Origin: Paenibacillus sp. PastM-3
GTDB taxonomy: Bacteria > Bacillota > Bacilli > Paenibacillales > Paenibacillaceae
NCBI RefSeq assembly: GCF_029893965.1
Contig: NZ_JARXXP010000032.1
Coordinates: 1-50,217 of the forward strand
Direction: 5' to 3'
Length of the DNA stretch: 50,217 bases
Part shown: positions 48,885 to 50,217 of the stretch, in pieces
Numbering within the stretch: position 1 is the stretch's first letter
Layout of the letters: every line of letters starts with the position of its first letter
Notes under the pieces: model-generated
The model's input: the letters and a program-made list of their open reading frames with translations, nothing else
Told to the model about the DNA's origin: nothing
Database searches by the model: none
Position numbers and translations under genes: made by a program

Positions 48885-50069
48885 ATGCTGTATATTTACG
48901 GGCCGCTGCTGCCTGTGCGCATTCTCGAAGAGATTATTTTCTGGAAAACCCAGGAGAAGGAGCATACCGAAGTTATAAAAGGCATTGTTCCCCGCCTGGA
49001 GCAGCCTTACGTCAAGCTGCTGGATGAATGGGCTGTTGTCTTCGGCGCAGCGGAGCAGGCCGCACGGCGCCTGCTGGAGGTGTCGCTTGAATCAGGCCCT
49101 GCCGGGCACACCGGGCTTGCTGCCGATACGGAGCAGCTGGTCCACACCGCCTGCGGCCAGTCCCGCGAGTTCATCCGCCAGCTGTACGCTTTGCGGGAAG
49201 CGAGTGCGGCGGTAAATGCCCAGCCGCTTGCCGGAATCGTGATTGTGCATATTATCCGCGAATCAGAGTATTTCCTGGCAGTACTCGGAACGCTGAGCGC
49301 GCCGGGGCAGGTTGCCGGACTGATGCGGGAAGCCGCCATAGACCAGCCGGAGCTGTATCAGCCGGACTTCAGGGCTGAGTCCGCAGATCCTTTTGCACCA
49401 TCCTTCCCAGGGGCTCCGCAGCCGGAGCTGCGTGAGCCGGGCACCGTACCGGTCGGCGGCCACACCCTCCCGCCGCTGCCCTATGCCTATAATGCACTGG
49501 AGCCTTACATCGATGAGAAAACAATGGTCATCCACCACGACAAGCATCACCAGAGCTATGTAGACGGACTGAACAAAGCCGAGCTCAAGCTGGCAGAAGC
49601 CCGCAAGAACGGCGATTTTGATCTGGTCAAACATTGGGAGCGGGAGCTGGCCTTTAACGGGGCAGGACATTATCTGCACACTATCTTCTGGAACGTCATG
49701 TCACCCCAGGGCGGAGGGCGGCCGACCGGAGCCTTGCTGGACGCGATTGAACGCAGCTTCGGTAGCTACGATGCTTTCAAGACCCAGTTCACGGAGGCGG
49801 CAAATAAGGTTGAAGGCGGCGGCTGGGCTCTTCTCGTCTGGAGCCCGCGCAGCCGCCGGCTGGAGATCCTTACCGCGGAGAAGCACCAGAATCTGTCGCA
49901 ATGGGATGTTGTCCCGCTGCTGGCGCTGGACGTCTGGGAGCATGCCTACTACCTCAAGCACCAGAATAACCGCGCCGATTACACTAAAGACTGGTGGAAG
50001 GTGGTCAACTGGCCATATGTCTCCGAGCGTTATGCCGCTGCCCGCAAGCTGATGTGGCAACCCTTTTAA
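48885..50069 (+). CDS. superoxide dismutase (Fe/Mn type) with N-terminal DUF2935-like domain
   Basis: A 394-residue fusion. Residues 1-150 are an all-helical DUF2935-like domain; a Pro-rich linker (about 155-190) leads to a complete Fe/Mn superoxide dismutase (192-394). Metal ligands are His217 (VIHHDKHH), His265 (GHYLHTIFW), Asp349 and His353 (LDVWEHAYY), with Tyr225 as the second-sphere residue. Most bacterial SODs are about 200 residues. The N-domain has His27 and His122 near Glu residues, so it might bind metal. The ATG has AGGAGG ten bases upstream. No signal peptide. Metal preference cannot be read reliably. Confidence 0.9.
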   Translation: MLYIYGPLLPVRILEEIIFWKTQEKEHTEVIKGIVPRLEQPYVKLLDEWAVVFGAAEQAARRLLEVSLESGPAGHTGLAADTEQLVHTACGQSREFIRQLYALREASAAVNAQPLAGIVIVHIIRESEYFLAVLGTLSAPGQVAGLMREAAIDQPELYQPDFRAESADPFAPSFPGAPQPELREPGTVPVGGHTLPPLPYAYNALEPYIDEKTMVIHHDKHHQSYVDGLNKAELKLAEARKNGDFDLVKHWERELAFNGAGHYLHTIFWNVMSPQGGGRPTGALLDAIERSFGSYDAFKTQFTEAANKVEGGGWALLVWSPRSRRLEILTAEKHQNLSQWDVVPLLALDVWEHAYYLKHQNNRADYTKDWWKVVNWPYVSERYAAARKLMWQPF

Positions 50070-50124
50070 TCCGCTCCCGACGGTGATAGCAGGGCTTATT
50101 ATCTTAGGAACGGTCCGGCAAGGC

Positions 50125-50217
50125 AATCGAGTAGGAGGGGGCGGCAAGCCCCCGTCCTCTCACACCACCGTACATGCGGGTCCGCATACGGCGGTTCCAA
50201 AAGGTTAACAAAGCTCC
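50125..50217 (-). mobile_element. 3' end of a group II intron (domains V and VI), entering from the right edge
   Basis: On the minus strand, 50164-50195 folds as a canonical domain V: an eight-pair lower stem containing the CGC catalytic triad with its G-U pair, a two-base GU bulge, a five-pair upper stem and a four-base loop. It is followed by GTGAGAGG and a second hairpin (GGGGGC/GCCCCC, 50134-50155) that fits domain VI, and by the common CCTACTCGAT end near 50125. A CGC triad is typical of group IIC introns. The reverse transcriptase gene and the 5' end would lie right of the window. The exact 3' splice position is uncertain by one or two bases. Confidence 0.8.

Overview
The window looks like a chromosomal segment of a Gram-positive, spore-former-type Firmicute, most probably Paenibacillus or a close relative. 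This is inferred from the gene set (LytR-CpsA-Psr protein, class D sortase, secreted enzymes with copper-amine-oxidase-like stalks, DinB protein, PurR boxes, guanine riboswitch), strong AGGAGG-type ribosome binding sites with many TTG/GTG starts, and a moderately GC-rich base composition. No species is assigned.

Left edge (1-341): the leader and tandem promoters of an rRNA operon that runs leftwards out of the window. Next (342-1444) is a secreted transglutaminase-like protein behind two tandem GEMM-I (c-di-GMP type) riboswitches. 1521-9475 (minus strand) is a cell-surface glycosylation operon: GT39-like transferase, giant double GT-C/PMT fusion, polyprenyl-phosphate glycosyltransferase, GtrA flippase-like protein and a class D sortase.

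9682-15000 is a purine neighbourhood: pbuG (guanine riboswitch plus PurR operator) and guaA. Between them sits an AT-rich three-gene island (11617-13252) encoding an ADP-ribosyltransferase-like toxin, an unrecognised middle protein and a SecB-like chaperone. This is the architecture of a toxin-antitoxin-chaperone (TAC) anti-phage module, closest in layout to E. coli CmdTAC, and is the most exciting item here.

15067-20370 holds envelope genes (TgpA-type transglutaminase, DUF58 protein, membrane-anchored polysaccharide deacetylase). 20478-26696 holds a DedA protein, an MFS exporter divergent from a WYL regulator, a marR-emrB drug efflux operon with a visible operator, and a DinB-family protein. 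27086-31956 holds a 1,427-residue double acyl-CoA dehydratase activase and a Bcp peroxiredoxin. 32083-41549 is a housekeeping stretch: LCP ligase, GSA aminotransferase, peptide deformylase, SGNH hydrolase, inositol monophosphatase, UV endonuclease, D-Ala-D-Ala ligase and an amidase-fold protein.

41797-47493 holds aconitase, a LuxR-type regulator and an IclR regulator. The IclR gene and aconitase carry the same 17-bp palindrome just upstream of their ribosome binding sites, which suggests that the regulator controls both. The right end has an alpha/beta hydrolase, a superoxide dismutase fused to a DUF2935-like domain, and the 3' end (domains V and VI) of a group II intron entering from beyond the window on the minus strand.
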